NCBI GenBank assembly: GCA_020555605.1
Contig: JAJCJC010000016.1
Coordinates: 1-61,032 of the forward strand
Reading direction: 5' to 3'
DNA length: 61,032 nucleotides
Origin: a bacterium 210917-SL.2.15
GTDB taxonomy: Bacteria; Bacillota; Clostridia; Oscillospirales; Oscillospiraceae
The notes beneath the pieces are model-generated. The model worked only from the letters and a program-made list of their open reading frames with translations, was not told the DNA's origin and made no database searches. Position 1 is the stretch's first letter; each line of letters starts with the position of its first letter. Both the position numbers and the translations under genes were made by a program. Below, one piece after another: positions 53,052-61,032 of this stretch.

Positions 53052-53717
53052 GTGTTTACCGGAATTGTGGAAGAAATCGGCGTGGTGCGCGGTGTGGTTT
53101 CGGGCAGCGAATGGGGCAGTATTTCCATCGGCGCCCGCCGGGTATTGGAGGGCACCCGCCGGGGCGACAGTATCGCCGTTAACGGCGTGTGCCTGACGGT
53201 GACGGCCCTCAGTCGCGACGGCTTCACCGCTGATGTGATGGCCGAAACCCTGCGCCGCAGTAACCTGGGTGCGCTGAAGGCCGGGGAGGCGGTGAATCTG
53301 GAGCGGGCTATGGCCGCGGACAGCCGCTTCGGCGGGCATATCGTCAGCGGACATGTGGATAACTTTGGGGAAATTGTGGACAGAAGCCAGGAAGGAAGCG
53401 CCTTTTGGCTCACGCTCTCCGCCCCGCCGGACCTTCTGGAACTGGTGGTGGAAAAAGGCTCTATCACCCTGGACGGCGTCAGTTTGACGGTAGCGGCGCG
53501 CGCGGAGAACACCTTTTCCGTATCCCTGATTCCTACTACCCAAATGGATACCACACTGCTGCGCAAACGGCCCGGTGACAAAATCAACCTGGAAGCCGAC
53601 GTCATTGGGAAATATGTGCGCGCGCTGCTGCACAAAAGCGCGCCGGCGGCAGAGCCGGTTCAGCAGCCCCGGGAAAGTCGTCTGACGGAAGAGTTCCTGC
53701 GCCGGAACGGATTTTAA
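53052..53717 (+). CDS. ribE: riboflavin synthase alpha subunit
   Basis: 221 residues, two tandem lumazine-binding halves (FTGIVEEIGVV..., then FGGHIVSGHVD). GTG start at 53052 after AAGGAGGCG. Converts 6,7-dimethyl-8-ribityllumazine to riboflavin. Confidence 0.94.
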   Translation: MFTGIVEEIGVVRGVVSGSEWGSISIGARRVLEGTRRGDSIAVNGVCLTVTALSRDGFTADVMAETLRRSNLGALKAGEAVNLERAMAADSRFGGHIVSGHVDNFGEIVDRSQEGSAFWLTLSAPPDLLELVVEKGSITLDGVSLTVAARAENTFSVSLIPTTQMDTTLLRKRPGDKINLEADVIGKYVRALLHKSAPAAEPVQQPRESRLTEEFLRRNGF

Positions 53718-53817
53718 GCGCGCCCCCTGGGGAAAAAATCAAAGAAAATTGCCGGAGGGCGCAGCGCCTTCCGAATGAAAAAACGATTGACCGCAAAGAT
53801 CAAAGGAGGAGCGAGAA

Positions 53818-55023
53818 ATGGAACTGAGCACTGTGGAAGAAGTGATCGAGGATCTGCGCGCCGGAAAACTCATTTTGTGCATTGACGATCCCGACCGGGA
53901 AAACGAGGGCGACCTGATTTGTGCCGCCCAATTTGCCACCACTGAAAACGTCAATTTTATGGCAAAATACGCCAAAGGGCTGATCTGCACCCCAATGAGC
54001 GAGGCGGTGGCCGCCCGCCTGGGGCTGGAGCAGATGGTGAAAGTGAACACCGACAACCACGGCACCGCTTTTACCGTGTCCATAGACCATGTCAGCACCA
54101 CCACCGGCATCAGCGCCGAGGAGCGGGGCGTTACCTGCCGCCGGTGCGCCGACCCCGCCGCCCGGCCGGAGGACTTCCGCCGCCCGGGACATGTGTTCCC
54201 TCTGGTGGCCCGGCGGGGCGGTGTGCTTGCGCGCAACGGCCATACGGAGGCCACCGTAGACCTGTGCCGGCTGGCGGGGCTGACGGAGTGCGGACTGTGC
54301 TGCGAGATCATGCGCGAGGACGGCACCATGATGCGCACGGCAGAGCTACTGGAGCACGCCGAAAAATGGGGCATTAAAGTCATTACCATCAAGGCCCTGC
54401 AGGATTACTGCCGCCTGCACGACAAGCATGTGATCCGCGAAGCGGAAGCAAAACTGCCCACGGCATACGGAGACTTTAGTATCGTCGGCTATACGGACGA
54501 CCTGACCGGTGAAAGTCATGTGGCTCTGGTCAAGGGCGATATCGGCGATGGAAAAGATGTTTTGTGCCGCATCCACTCCGAATGCCTCACTGGGGATGTG
54601 TTCGGTTCGGCGCGCTGCGACTGCGGCGACCAGCTCCATGCCGCCATGAAACGGATTGAACAGGAAGGCCGGGGCGTACTGTTGTACATGCGCCAGGAGG
54701 GCCGGGGCATCGGACTGATGAACAAGCTGAAAACCTATGTGCTCCAGGAACAGGGCTACGATACTGTGGAAGCCAACCTCAAGCTGGGCTTTGCCGCCGA
54801 TCTGCGGGAATACTGGATTGGCGCCCAGATCCTGCGGGATCTGGGCGTGAAAGAACTGCGGCTGCTCACCAACAACCCCAGCAAGATCTACGGACTCAGT
54901 GGCTTCGGCATCCAGATCACCCGGCGGGAGCCGATCGAGATCCGGCCGCAGAAATACGACCGGTTTTATCTGAAAACCAAGCAGGATAAAATGGGGCACC
55001 TGTTTGAACAGGTGGAACTGTAA
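53818..55023 (+). CDS. ribBA: bifunctional DHBP synthase / GTP cyclohydrolase II
   Basis: 401 residues. RibB part (1-200) with [11 protein letters not shown] and [13 protein letters not shown]. RibA part (about 205-401) with zinc site SARCDCGDQ and RQEGRGIGL. Supplies both precursors of riboflavin. ATG 53818 follows AAAGGAGGAG. Confidence 0.95.
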   Translation: MELSTVEEVIEDLRAGKLILCIDDPDRENEGDLICAAQFATTENVNFMAKYAKGLICTPMSEAVAARLGLEQMVKVNTDNHGTAFTVSIDHVSTTTGISAEERGVTCRRCADPAARPEDFRRPGHVFPLVARRGGVLARNGHTEATVDLCRLAGLTECGLCCEIMREDGTMMRTAELLEHAEKWGIKVITIKALQDYCRLHDKHVIREAEAKLPTAYGDFSIVGYTDDLTGESHVALVKGDIGDGKDVLCRIHSECLTGDVFGSARCDCGDQLHAAMKRIEQEGRGVLLYMRQEGRGIGLMNKLKTYVLQEQGYDTVEANLKLGFAADLREYWIGAQILRDLGVKELRLLTNNPSKIYGLSGFGIQITRREPIEIRPQKYDRFYLKTKQDKMGHLFEQVEL

Positions 55024-55072
55024 GAAACGAAAACACAAACGCGGTACAAAACTGTTTCAGGAGGGAACGACA

Positions 55073-55534
55073 ATGAATTTGATTCAGGGAAATGTGATCG
55101 GAACTGGTATGAAGGTGGCCATTGTAGCCTCGCGGTTCAATGAGTTCATCGTAAACAAGCTGCTCGCCGGCGCCGAGGACGGCCTGGTGCGCCACGGCGT
55201 GGCCGGGGAAGACATCGATGCCTATTGGGTGCCCGGAGCCTTCGAGCTGCCGCTGCTGGGACAGAAGCTGGCCCAAAGCGGCAGATACGACGCGGTGATC
55301 TGTGTGGGCGCGGTGATCCGCGGCTCTACCAGCCATTACGATTTGGTGTGCAGTGAAACGGCCAAGGGCATCGCCCAGGCGGCCATGCACACCGGGGTGC
55401 CGGTGCTCTTTGGCGTTATCACCACGGAGAACATCGAGCAGGCCATCGAGCGCGCCGGCTCCAAGGCCGGCAACAAGGGCTACGACTGTGCCCTCAGCGC
55501 CATTGAAATGGTGGATCTGCTGCGCAGAGTGTAA
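55073..55534 (+). CDS. ribH: 6,7-dimethyl-8-ribityllumazine synthase
   Basis: 153 residues with [20 protein letters not shown] and [12 protein letters not shown], the lumazine synthase signature. Last gene of the operon. Forms capsid-like assemblies in relatives. Confidence 0.95.
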   Translation: MNLIQGNVIGTGMKVAIVASRFNEFIVNKLLAGAEDGLVRHGVAGEDIDAYWVPGAFELPLLGQKLAQSGRYDAVICVGAVIRGSTSHYDLVCSETAKGIAQAAMHTGVPVLFGVITTENIEQAIERAGSKAGNKGYDCALSAIEMVDLLRRV

Positions 55535-55546
55535 GGCGCAGCGCGC

Positions 55547-55594
55547 AAAACGACGCCGGGAAGAGCGGCAAAGGCTTCTTCCCGGCGTCGTTTT
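55547..55594. terminator. terminator of the riboflavin operon
   Basis: Stem AAAACGACGCCGGGAA / TTCCCGGCGTCGTTTT around a 16-base loop. Also faces the minus-strand EcsC-family gene. Confidence 0.9.
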
Positions 55595-55604
55595 TGCTGC
55601 TGTT

Positions 55605-56408
55605 TCAGCGGTAAAACGCAAGCTCATTTTTGCGCGAAAGCAGAAAGCGCTTGTGGTATTTGATACGGGCATAGGTCTGGATACGGTGGAGATAGATCAC
55701 GTCGTAGGCGCCGCCCACCGCGCCAGCCAGAGGGATGCCCTGCAGAAATTTCATATACAGCAGTTCGCCGGAGAGCGAACGGGCGGTCTGGTCGATCTGG
55801 CGGCGCAATACGGTGGCGTCGTCCCAGCGGCCCAAACCGATATAGCGATCCAGCGCCCGGTTCTGGGCGGCCAGCTCCTCCCCGTGGGACAGGGCGGCGC
55901 GGATGAGCTGGAGCAGAAACCGCCGTTCCTCCTGAGTGCGGTGAGAATAACCGTACCCCGCGGCGATCTCATAAAGACTTTTGAGAATCATGGCGGTGAA
56001 CAGAGGAATATCGGGCAGCCCGATGCCCAGCAGTCCCAGCCCGATGCCCTCCACACCCGAAAGGGCCAGATTTTTCCCGGCGGACAGGCCGGTGTGCGTC
56101 TGCGGGGCGCGCAGGGCGCGCCGGTCCCCCTGCTCCCGAACGGCGGCGCAATGGGTCTGAAACAGCGCGGCCTCACGTTTTTTGTTGTACGTCCGCTCAA
56201 TCACGCCGGTTCCCTTTTCAAAGATCAGCGCGAAAGCCTTGGCAAAGGCGGCGTCCAGCGTATCCTGCAGGGTATCCGGGATGCGCTCCTCCAGCGTCCG
56301 GTTAAGAGCGGAGTCCTTTTTGCGCAGGTTCTTTTGAAGATACGCCTTCTCCTGCCGCAGCGTTTCGGCCCATTCCTGCTCCCAGCTGTGCTGTTTGACA
56401 AATTTCAT
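55605..56408 (-). CDS. EcsC-family protein
   Basis: 267 residues. The EcsC domain spans most of the protein, with GLGLLGIGLPDIPLFTAMIL as a hydrophobic segment and LLYMKFLQGIPLAGAVGGAYD near the end. The family includes Bacillus EcsC. Its role is not defined. The start ATG follows GGAGGGGCA. Confidence 0.88.
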   Translation of the reverse strand: MKFVKQHSWEQEWAETLRQEKAYLQKNLRKKDSALNRTLEERIPDTLQDTLDAAFAKAFALIFEKGTGVIERTYNKKREAALFQTHCAAVREQGDRRALRAPQTHTGLSAGKNLALSGVEGIGLGLLGIGLPDIPLFTAMILKSLYEIAAGYGYSHRTQEERRFLLQLIRAALSHGEELAAQNRALDRYIGLGRWDDATVLRRQIDQTARSLSGELLYMKFLQGIPLAGAVGGAYDVIYLHRIQTYARIKYHKRFLLSRKNELAFYR

Positions 56409-56678
56409 TGCCCCTCCCCTTCCGGCGTGCCGCCGCCTGCGCAGTCTCCGGTCAGGGGCGGAATAACCACCATTTCCGTTTCTGTCCTTCGGCCACGGCT
56501 ATGGCGTCACAGCGGTTATTGTATGCATCGTCCGCATGCCCTTGACCCCCAGTTTGCCGGCGGCAAACCGGGGACCCGAACCATATCAAGTGCTCGGGCA
56601 AATGAATTGCCCTGCGCCCAAGGTTTTGCTGCGCAAAACGCTTGACGCTCCCAAAGGCGCGGAGGGTCAAGAGCCGTT
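56409..56678 (-). repeat. partial duplicate of the rnhA 3' end
   Basis: Roughly 56480-56545 repeats about 65 bases of the rnhA end (56688-56755), encoding GHADDAYNNRCDAIAVAE versus GHADNAYNNRCDAMAVAE in rnhA. The rest of the stretch is non-coding. It looks like a decayed tandem copy or a duplicated tail. Confidence 0.75.
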
Positions 56679-57116
56679 TTACTTCAGCTTCTGCCATTCG
56701 GCCACGGCCATAGCGTCGCAGCGGTTATTGTATGCATTGTCCGCATGCCCCTTGACCCAGTGGTAATGCAGTTCGTGTTTTTGGGTAAGCGCCAGCAGGA
56801 CGTCCCACAAATCGGGGTTCAGGGCGGGTTTTTTGTCGCTTTTCACCCAGCCCTTTTTCTTCCAGCCCCAGGCCCAGCCCTTGGAGAGAGCATCGATGAC
56901 ATATTTGCTGTCGGAATACAGCTCCACGATACACGGCTCTTTCAGTTTTTTCAGCCCTTCGATCACGGCGGTCAGTTCCATGCGGTTGTTGGTGGTGTGC
57001 GCTTCGCCGCCGGAGAGGGACAGCTCGTGCTCCCCGTAGCAGAGAATGGCGCCCCAGCCGCCGGGGCCGGGATTGCCGCTGCACGCGCCATCGGTATATA
57101 GTGTAACTGTTTTCAT
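56679..57116 (-). CDS. rnhA: ribonuclease HI
   Basis: 145 residues with all four catalytic acids: YTDGACSGNPG (Asp), NRMELTAV (Glu), YSDSKYV (Asp) and NRCDAMA (Asp). Removes RNA from RNA-DNA hybrids. ATG 57116 follows AAGGAGC. Confidence 0.94.
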   Translation of the reverse strand: MKTVTLYTDGACSGNPGPGGWGAILCYGEHELSLSGGEAHTTNNRMELTAVIEGLKKLKEPCIVELYSDSKYVIDALSKGWAWGWKKKGWVKSDKKPALNPDLWDVLLALTQKHELHYHWVKGHADNAYNNRCDAMAVAEWQKLK

Positions 57117-57281
57117 GGCAGCTCCTTGTCGATCAAACGTTTTTTGGGGGCGGGAGAAAGCGCCCCGCCGGGCGCGGGATTCAAAAGTTTTTGAGGCGGA
57201 TATCGTTCTTTGGATCAGGCTTTGTCTCCAGCAATTTGCCACAGCAGGGGCAGATTTCCCCGGAAAACAGGGGTACTTTTT

Positions 57282-59225
57282 TTACACTTTTGCCACATCG
57301 GTGCCCGCGTCCTGGAGCAGCTCCACCTCATCGAGCCACAGCTTAGCCACGGCGTCGCTGGGCATGCGCCAGTCGCCCCGGGGCGAGAAGGCCACAGAAC
57401 CGACCTTCGGCCCGTCGGGCATGCAATTGCGCTTGAACTGCTGGGCGAAAAAGCGGCGGTAGAACGTTTTCAGCCATTTCAGAATCACCGCGTCGCTGTA
57501 GCGCCCGGCAAAGGCGCAGCGCGCCAGCCGGTAGACCTTGCGGGGCGGGAAAGCCCAGCGGACAATATAATAGAGGAAAAAGTCGTGCAACTCATAAGGT
57601 CCCACCAGATCCTCCGTTTTCTGGGAGATGGCGCCGTTCACCGCGGGCAGCAGCTCCGGGGAAACGGGAGTGTCGAGAATATCCTCGAGCACGTTGGTCA
57701 GTTCCTCGTCCTTTTCGAGGTTGTCTTTGGCCACATACTCCACCAGGTGGCGCACCAGCGTCTTGGGGATGGAGGCGTTGACGGCATACATGCTCATATG
57801 GTCGCCGTTGTAGGTGGCCCAGCCCAGGGCCAGCTCGCTCAGATCGCCGGTGCCGATAACGATGCCGCCGGTTTTGTTGGCGATGTCCATCAGCACCTGG
57901 GTGCGCTCCCGGGCCTGGGCGTTTTCAAAGGTCACGTCGTGCTCGCTCATGCTCTGGCCGATGTCCCGGAAATGGACGCGCACGGCTTCGGAAATGTCCA
58001 CGGTGCGCAGCGTCGCGCCCATGCGAGCGGCCAGCTCCACGGCGTTGTTTTTCGTGCGGTCGGTGGTACCGAAGCAGGGCATGGTCACGGCGATCGCGTC
58101 GGAGGGGCTGCGGCCCAGCATCTGCATGGCGATCATGGTGATCAGCAGCGCCAGCGTGGAATCCAGGCCGCCGGACAGGCCCACCACGGCGGTCTTGGCC
58201 CCGGTGTGTTCCAGCCGCTTTTTCAGGCCCAGGGAGGCGATGAGCAGAATTTCCTCGCACCGGGCGGCGCGGTCGTCCTTGTCCGCAGGCACAAAGGGCA
58301 GCGGTGCAATCGGACGGGTCAGCTTGGTATCGGCTACCGTCAGGGAAAAGACGTTTAAAGCCATTTCCTCCGCCGTGCCCATGCTCTGGGTGCGGCGGCG
58401 CTCGTACACCAGCTTGCTCACGTCGATCTCTGTGCGCAGCAGGCCGTTTTCAAAGCGCTTTTCCGCCAGCAGCGTCCCGTTTTCTGCGATGATCTGGTGC
58501 GCGCCGAACACCAGATCGGCGGTGGATTCCCCTTCCCCGGCACTGGCATAAAGGTAGCCGCACTGCAGCCGGGCGCTCTGGACGGAAACCATGCGGCGGC
58601 GATATGCCCCCTTGCCAATCACGTCGTTGCTGGCCGACAGGTTGCCGATGACCGTGGCGCCGGCGCGGGCCAGCGCCACCGAAGGCGGCGCGCTTGCCCA
58701 GAGATCCTCGCAGATCTCAAAGCCCACGGTCAGCGCGGGGATTTCATTGCACTGGAACAGCTGCCGCGCGCCGAAGAGCACTGTCTGGCCGCAGAAATGA
58801 TCCACATAGAAGGGGTCGTCCTCCGGAGCGGGGGAAAACTGACGCTTTTCGTAAAATTCCCCGTAATTGGGCAGAACGGTCTTGGGCACCACGCCCAGAA
58901 TCTCGCCCTTCTGAATCACCACGGCGCAGTTGTACAGCTTCTGCTCCACCTGCACGGGCATGCCCACCGCGGTGAGCACCTCCAGATTCCGGGTGGCGTC
59001 CAGCACCGTCTGCAGCGCCGCGCAGGCGCCGTCGAGCAGGGTATCCTGATAAAACAGGTCGCCGCAGGTGTAGCCCGTCAGGCACAGCTCCGGCAGCACC
59101 AGCACCTTCACGCCCTCGCGCTCGGCCGCGCGCATCATGGTGAAGATCTGCTCGGCGTTGTAATGGCAGTCGGCCACCCGGATTCTCGGGCTGCCCACGG
59201 CCACAGGGATAAAACCGTCTTTCAT
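57282..59225 (-). CDS. nadE: glutamine-dependent NAD+ synthetase
   Basis: 647 residues. N-terminal nitrilase-type glutaminase (about 1-290) with LPELCLTGY and GFEICEDLW (catalytic Cys). C-terminal synthetase with VVGLSGGLDSTLAL P-loop. Makes NAD from deamido-NAD. ATG 59225, after AAAAGAGGG. Confidence 0.95.
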   Translation of the reverse strand: MKDGFIPVAVGSPRIRVADCHYNAEQIFTMMRAAEREGVKVLVLPELCLTGYTCGDLFYQDTLLDGACAALQTVLDATRNLEVLTAVGMPVQVEQKLYNCAVVIQKGEILGVVPKTVLPNYGEFYEKRQFSPAPEDDPFYVDHFCGQTVLFGARQLFQCNEIPALTVGFEICEDLWASAPPSVALARAGATVIGNLSASNDVIGKGAYRRRMVSVQSARLQCGYLYASAGEGESTADLVFGAHQIIAENGTLLAEKRFENGLLRTEIDVSKLVYERRRTQSMGTAEEMALNVFSLTVADTKLTRPIAPLPFVPADKDDRAARCEEILLIASLGLKKRLEHTGAKTAVVGLSGGLDSTLALLITMIAMQMLGRSPSDAIAVTMPCFGTTDRTKNNAVELAARMGATLRTVDISEAVRVHFRDIGQSMSEHDVTFENAQARERTQVLMDIANKTGGIVIGTGDLSELALGWATYNGDHMSMYAVNASIPKTLVRHLVEYVAKDNLEKDEELTNVLEDILDTPVSPELLPAVNGAISQKTEDLVGPYELHDFFLYYIVRWAFPPRKVYRLARCAFAGRYSDAVILKWLKTFYRRFFAQQFKRNCMPDGPKVGSVAFSPRGDWRMPSDAVAKLWLDEVELLQDAGTDVAKV

Positions 59226-59364
59226 ACAAATGACCCTCTTTTCTTTGGTGGGAAAACCGTTTGGTTCGGTTTGTTGGTTTCCTTATTATTATAACGCGGA
59301 AGGGGCGGTTTTTCAATCGGTTTTGGGGAGAGGGAGCGCCTGCAGGCGGGGACGCTTTTTCCTT

Positions 59365-59505
59365 TTGGAAGGGGGGGCGGCTGCGCCCCGCAACGGAGCG
59401 GGAGTTTTCCTTCTTGGAAGAAGGGGGAACGGTTGCGCCCCGAAACGCGCCTGCGGGCGCAGGCCCGGTACAAAAAAGAGAACGTGGAGCGGCCTTCGTT
59501 GCGAA
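59365..59505 (+). repeat. dispersed intergenic repeat, copy D
   Basis: About 140 bases carrying GCGCCCCG, TTCTTGGAAGAAG, GAAACGCGCCTGCGGGCGCAGG and GGAGCGGCCTTCGTTGCGAA. The central palindrome is deleted. Its right end abuts the truncated integrase frame at about 59505. Confidence 0.75.
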
Positions 59506-59827
59506 TACTCACGGCCCTTCTCGGTGCTCCGCTTGACGTTCTTCCGATGGCTGTTCTGCTTTGCGTAGAGCTGGCAGACCGTCATTTTCTTCCCGGTGGT
59601 GTCAATGCCATCGTCAAGGTCCCGCTGGATTTCCTTCACCTTTTCCCGGGGCGGGAGATCATCCCGCTTCCGGCCGGGGTCTTGTCGGTGGCAACCAGCC
59701 TCCAAGAGTACACGAATTGAGGTTTCCCGTATGCGTCCGTATATTGGTAAGCGTATCTTCCGTCTTTTCTCTGGCTCGCTCCAGTCCTTAAAATTCGACC
59801 TTTGCTATCGCGTCTTTTCTCTGACAT
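59506..59827 (-). pseudogene. int: Tn916-type tyrosine integrase, N-terminal fragment with frameshift
   Basis: Begins MSEKRRDSKGRILRTGASQR, the Tn916-Int arm-binding domain. Near 59682 one base is missing (GGAAGCGG for GGAAAGCGG), after which KRDDLPPREKVKEIQRDLDD continues in the next frame. The sequence stops at about residue 105, where the dispersed repeat begins, so the catalytic domain is gone. Inactive. Confidence 0.85.
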
Positions 59828-59914
59828 GATGGTAAGCTCCTTTCCATTCCTGGAATGAGCCTTCATACGCCATACATAAATTATGCGCTTTCGGCCCATT
59901 GTCAGCCGTTATTC

Positions 59915-60118
59915 TCAGATGACCCCCAGGGTATCGATCACTTTTTCAAACTGCTTGCGCTTGATCTGGAGCCTGTTGCCATTCATAATCAGCCAGCCCG
60001 CGTCCGGGTTTTTCTCCGCTAACTTGCGGAGCTTCTTTTCCCCGATACGGAAATATTTAAACGCCTCCTCAATGGTAAGTGTGTATTTTTCCCACATAGG
60101 AATATCGTTCGTGTTCAT
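59915..60118 (-). CDS. xis: Tn916-type excisionase Xis
   Basis: 67 residues, same length as Tn916 Xis. Motifs [20 protein letters not shown] and [18 protein letters not shown]. It bends DNA for excision. Intact, but its integrase partner is broken. ATG 60118 follows AAGGAGGTG. Confidence 0.9.
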   Translation of the reverse strand: MNTNDIPMWEKYTLTIEEAFKYFRIGEKKLRKLAEKNPDAGWLIMNGNRLQIKRKQFEKVIDTLGVI

Positions 60119-60659
60119 AAAATACAACACCTCCTTAAAATGTAACGTCCCCCTTTCAAGAGGATGGTGTTGTGCAAAAAAGAGGAAAATACGGATGGCT
60201 GTTGGCACAACTCCACGGGAGTTTCACCCCGGCCCATGCTGATGGGTGCGGCGTGCAATGCTTTGAGGGCGTTCAACGAGCGAGTATCTTTGACCTGTCT
60301 ATACGTCATCGCCCACGGGCCGCCACACCTGTTTTGCGGCCTGGTGTGGATCGCTTGCTCCCAGGAGAGAGGTCATGGCGCACCGGCCGTATGGCTCGAT
60401 ACAGGACAGAATGTATCCGTCTGCCTTATGCTGCACCGGTGGCCTCCCATCGGGCTTTCTTTTTCAAAGAGCACGGAGCTTCATGACCGGACCGTTGGAG
60501 CAAGGAAAGGGAGAGAAACTTGCCCCGCAGGTGCGGGGTGGTGACTTCCTCCCTTTTCGCCTCAGTAATGCAGGGAGTGCCGAATCAGCAACCGCGAAGG
60601 GAAGACAATTTTTATGAAAGGCTCCGCTGGATAGCGAAGGCCCACATAAACATAAAAAA

Positions 60660-60688
60660 GCGCCTGTCTGCAAGACGAAGACAGGCGC
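60660..60688. terminator. hairpin in the transposon remnant
   Basis: Perfect 10-base stem with a 9-base loop. Flanking A-rich sequence gives a U-run on the minus strand. Confidence 0.55.
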
Positions 60689-60916
60689 AAGTGAATTATA
60701 AAAAGTATTTACATGATTTGTGTATTCATAGTGGTGGGGCCGAAGTAACCCGATGTAGGGTACAGCCTTTTTTTGACAAGTAAATTCCTGTCGGTTTATG
60801 TCGACATGATTTTCGTACCACGGCGGCCCTCTCCATAATCCTCCGTGTTTATCAGCGCTATAGCGTCATCCCTTTGAAGGACAAAAGAGCGGCAGCCTTG
60901 ATTTCTGAACCGCCCC

Positions 60917-60946
60917 CTGTCAAGTAGACAGGTAAAAAAAGAAAAA
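60917..60946. mobile_element. terminal region of the IS3-family element
   Basis: CTGTCAAGTAGACAG lies just outside the transposase stop and is likely part of the terminal inverted repeat. The other end is outside the window, so the exact boundary is uncertain. Confidence 0.5.
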
Positions 60947-61032
60947 TTACGCCACGAGGGTCTGGTTCCTGTAAGCAAGGGGAGCCAGGCCCTTTAACTT
61001 AGCTTGAAGCCGCCTTGTATTGTAAAAGTCTA
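60947..61032 (-). CDS. IS3-family transposase OrfB, C-terminal end (partial)
   Basis: The last 27 codons before the TAA at 60949-60947. The sequence DFYNTRRLQAKLKGLAP, then LAYRNQTLVA, matches the end of IS3/IS150-type integrase-like transposases. The gene continues past the window. Confidence 0.8.
   Translation of the reverse strand, partial: DFYNTRRLQAKLKGLAPLAYRNQTLVA

Larger units (their letters stand above)
60119..60946. other. remnant region between xis and IS3, no gene recognised
   Basis: About 830 bases. It has several short frames on both strands without ribosome sites or recognised domains. A perfect hairpin GCGCCTGTCT / AGACAGGCGC at 60660-60688 may be a terminator. The block is likely transposon-derived because both neighbours are. 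Confidence 0.45.

Noticed and set aside
60164..60783. Several 60-126 codon plus-strand frames right of xis
   Set aside because: No ribosome sites and no recognisable domains; composition looks like non-coding read-out.

Overview
This is a chromosomal replication-origin region from a spore-lineage, moderately high-GC member of the Clostridia, most likely an Oscillospiraceae/Ruminococcaceae-type gut anaerobe. The assignment rests on the rpmH-rnpA-yidD-yidC-jag / dnaA-dnaN-S4-recF-remB-gyrB-gyrA arrangement, two canonical parS sites with Soj/ParA and ParB, the spore protease gpr, an FMN-riboswitch ribDE-BA-H operon, zapA, a DnaD primosome protein and a Tn916-type remnant. The species cannot be named from the sequence alone. 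No rRNA, tRNA or CRISPR array was seen.

Layout. 0.1-1.1 kb: dnaD (minus). 1.4-8.1 kb: zapA, a U32/RlhA-like gene, maf, mreC, mreD and a class B PBP (cell division and wall elongation). 8.2-10.0 kb: a GH13 alpha-glucan hydrolase. 10.0-13.7 kb: parS, a broken DUF4241 gene, a second parS, parA, parB and a coiled-coil membrane protein. 13.7-21.6 kb: serS, mscL, rsmG, a MinD-like ATPase, a methylglyoxal-synthase-like gene, hisS, aspS and an interrupted GNAT gene. 21.9-23.3 kb (minus): a GIY-YIG protein and a GH3 lipoprotein. 23.4-26.6 kb: a structured leader, DUF1538 membrane protein and double P-II protein, then a roughly 350-nt ORF-less transcription unit. 26.8-30.6 kb (minus): metal P-type ATPase, HMA protein and CadC/ArsR-type repressor, then pta. 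30.9-33.0 kb: XRE regulators, including an AT-rich three-XRE island between inverted copies of a dispersed repeat. 33.4-35.9 kb: lepA and two small genes flanking an iterated operator. 36.0-39.0 kb (minus): jag, yidC, yidD, rnpA, rpmH. 39.6-48.6 kb: dnaA, oriC, dnaN, S4 protein, recF, remB, gyrB, gyrA. 48.6-55.5 kb: two unknown genes, rpsT, gpr and the riboflavin operon. 55.6-59.2 kb (minus): EcsC-family gene, rnhA, nadE. 59.4-61.0 kb: decayed Tn916-type int and xis plus the end of an IS3-family transposase.

How it fits together. DnaA boxes cluster between dnaA and dnaN, so bidirectional replication should start near 40.9-41.1 kb, with ParB loading at the parS sites about 30 kb to the left. 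The right arm and the rpmH operon run with the fork. The large block from zapA to the P-II gene, and lepA, run toward the origin. Hand counts of G and C in a few lines agree with a skew switch at oriC.

Most worth following up: the DUF1538/P-II operon with its terminator-ended leader; the orphan non-coding transcription unit beside it; a dispersed intergenic repeat with paired (compensatory) changes in its central palindrome; the XRE island between two inverted copies of that repeat; and a ribbon-helix-helix gene preceded by three direct repeats spaced exactly 11 bp apart. Several accessory genes carry one-base lesions while every long core gene is intact.
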